A DNA stretch of 64,000 nucleotides from Mycobacterium sp. 050128 (GTDB lineage: Bacteria > Actinomycetota > Actinomycetes > Mycobacteriales > Mycobacteriaceae). Where the stretch lies: assembly GCF_036409155.1 (NCBI RefSeq), contig NZ_JAZGLW010000001.1:682001-746000 (forward strand), given 5' to 3'. Under the pieces are notes generated by a model. It was not told the origin of the DNA. It saw only the letters and a list, made by a program, of their open reading frames with translations, and ran no database searches. Both the position numbers and the translations under genes were made by a program. Positions 63,824 through 64,000 of this stretch are shown piece by piece (position 1 is the stretch's first letter; each line of letters opens with the position of its first letter).

Positions 63824-64000
63824 ATGGCTGCCGACAACGAGCTGCGCGTCGATCCGCAGATGATGGCCGGATTCGCTCAGGCGCTGCTGGGTGGCGCCGA
63901 AAACCTCCGGAGTCAGCTGGCCGAGCTGGACGGCCAAGTCGGCGAAATGCTGGGCGGCTGGCAGGGCGGATCAGGAAGCGCCTACTCGGCCGCCTGGGAG
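63824..64000 (+). CDS. WXG100 protein, EsxF-like (3' end cut by window)
   Basis: The first 59 residues of a WXG100-family type VII secretion substrate. It has a helix with LRVDPQMMAGFAQALLGGAE, then QLAELDGQVGEMLGGW, the W-Q-G turn (W46), and SGSAYSAAWE. This closely resembles EsxF (Rv3905c) as I recall it (same LRV-P, QLAELD-QVG-MLGGW and SGSAY--AWE pattern), more than EsxA or EsxB. In M. tuberculosis esxF is followed by esxE and the gene for the CpnT toxin, so the same module may continue past the window. It is divergent from the glutaredoxin gene. Confidence 0.8.
   Translation, partial: MAADNELRVDPQMMAGFAQALLGGAENLRSQLAELDGQVGEMLGGWQGGSGSAYSAAWE

Overview
The window is a chromosome segment from a slow-growing, non-tuberculous Mycobacterium, most like the M. 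avium complex. The evidence is high GC content, frequent GTG and TTG starts, PPE genes, DUF732 secreted proteins, deazaflavin (Ddn-like) oxidoreductases, and a gene order that follows, in reverse, the M. tuberculosis Rv0560c to Rv0508 region as I recall it. No rRNA, tRNA, CRISPR array, transposase or phage gene was seen. Rv numbers are orthology calls from memory and family resemblance, not database results.

Layout. 1-19573 is the menaquinone region: menG, menD, a candidate menH (bpoC), menC, menB and menE. Interleaved are a salicylate-inducible-type methyltransferase (cut by the left edge), a DUF732 protein, the mannosyltransferase mgtA, a YtcJ-like amidohydrolase, fadD8 with a KstR-type operator, a TetR/aldo-keto reductase pair, a carrier, an SDR, and the pitA cluster. 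19585-27219 holds a membrane protein followed by a block I do not recall at this position in M. tuberculosis: an APC permease, two tandem PPE genes without a PE partner, a DUF732 protein, and a TetR/SDR divergent pair. 27350-32354 encodes two glycosyltransferases next to a membrane protein with a long Pro/Thr repeat stalk. 32361-36319 holds an epimerase, methylthioadenosine phosphorylase, menA and fabH. 36322-44190 holds a MinD/ParA-like ATPase and the system II cytochrome c maturation operon, apparently co-transcribed with hemL. 44345-51011 is a second accessory stretch: a permease, a PPE protein with an unusual C-terminus, a methyltransferase that is intact here, and an SsuD-like monooxygenase with an MHS transporter. 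51226-57749 is a cell-envelope acylation cluster (Tat-exported esterase, two OafA-type acyltransferases, an SGNH hydrolase) ending at a STAS anti-anti-sigma factor. 58331-63344 is the heme operon hemA-hemC-hemD-hemB, followed by a glutaredoxin-like protein. The right edge cuts into an EsxF-like WXG100 gene.

Together the core genes supply respiratory cofactors: menaquinone (menA, B, C, D, E, G), tetrapyrrole (hemA, B, C, D, L) and c-type cytochrome assembly (ccdA, ccsX, resB, ccsA). Insertions between them carry export substrates (PPE, Esx, DUF732), envelope-modifying enzymes and local regulators. Many genes are joined by 1-4 base stop/start overlaps, indicating operons. Several others have a TANNNT -10 hexamer 6-8 bases before the start codon, indicating leaderless transcripts.
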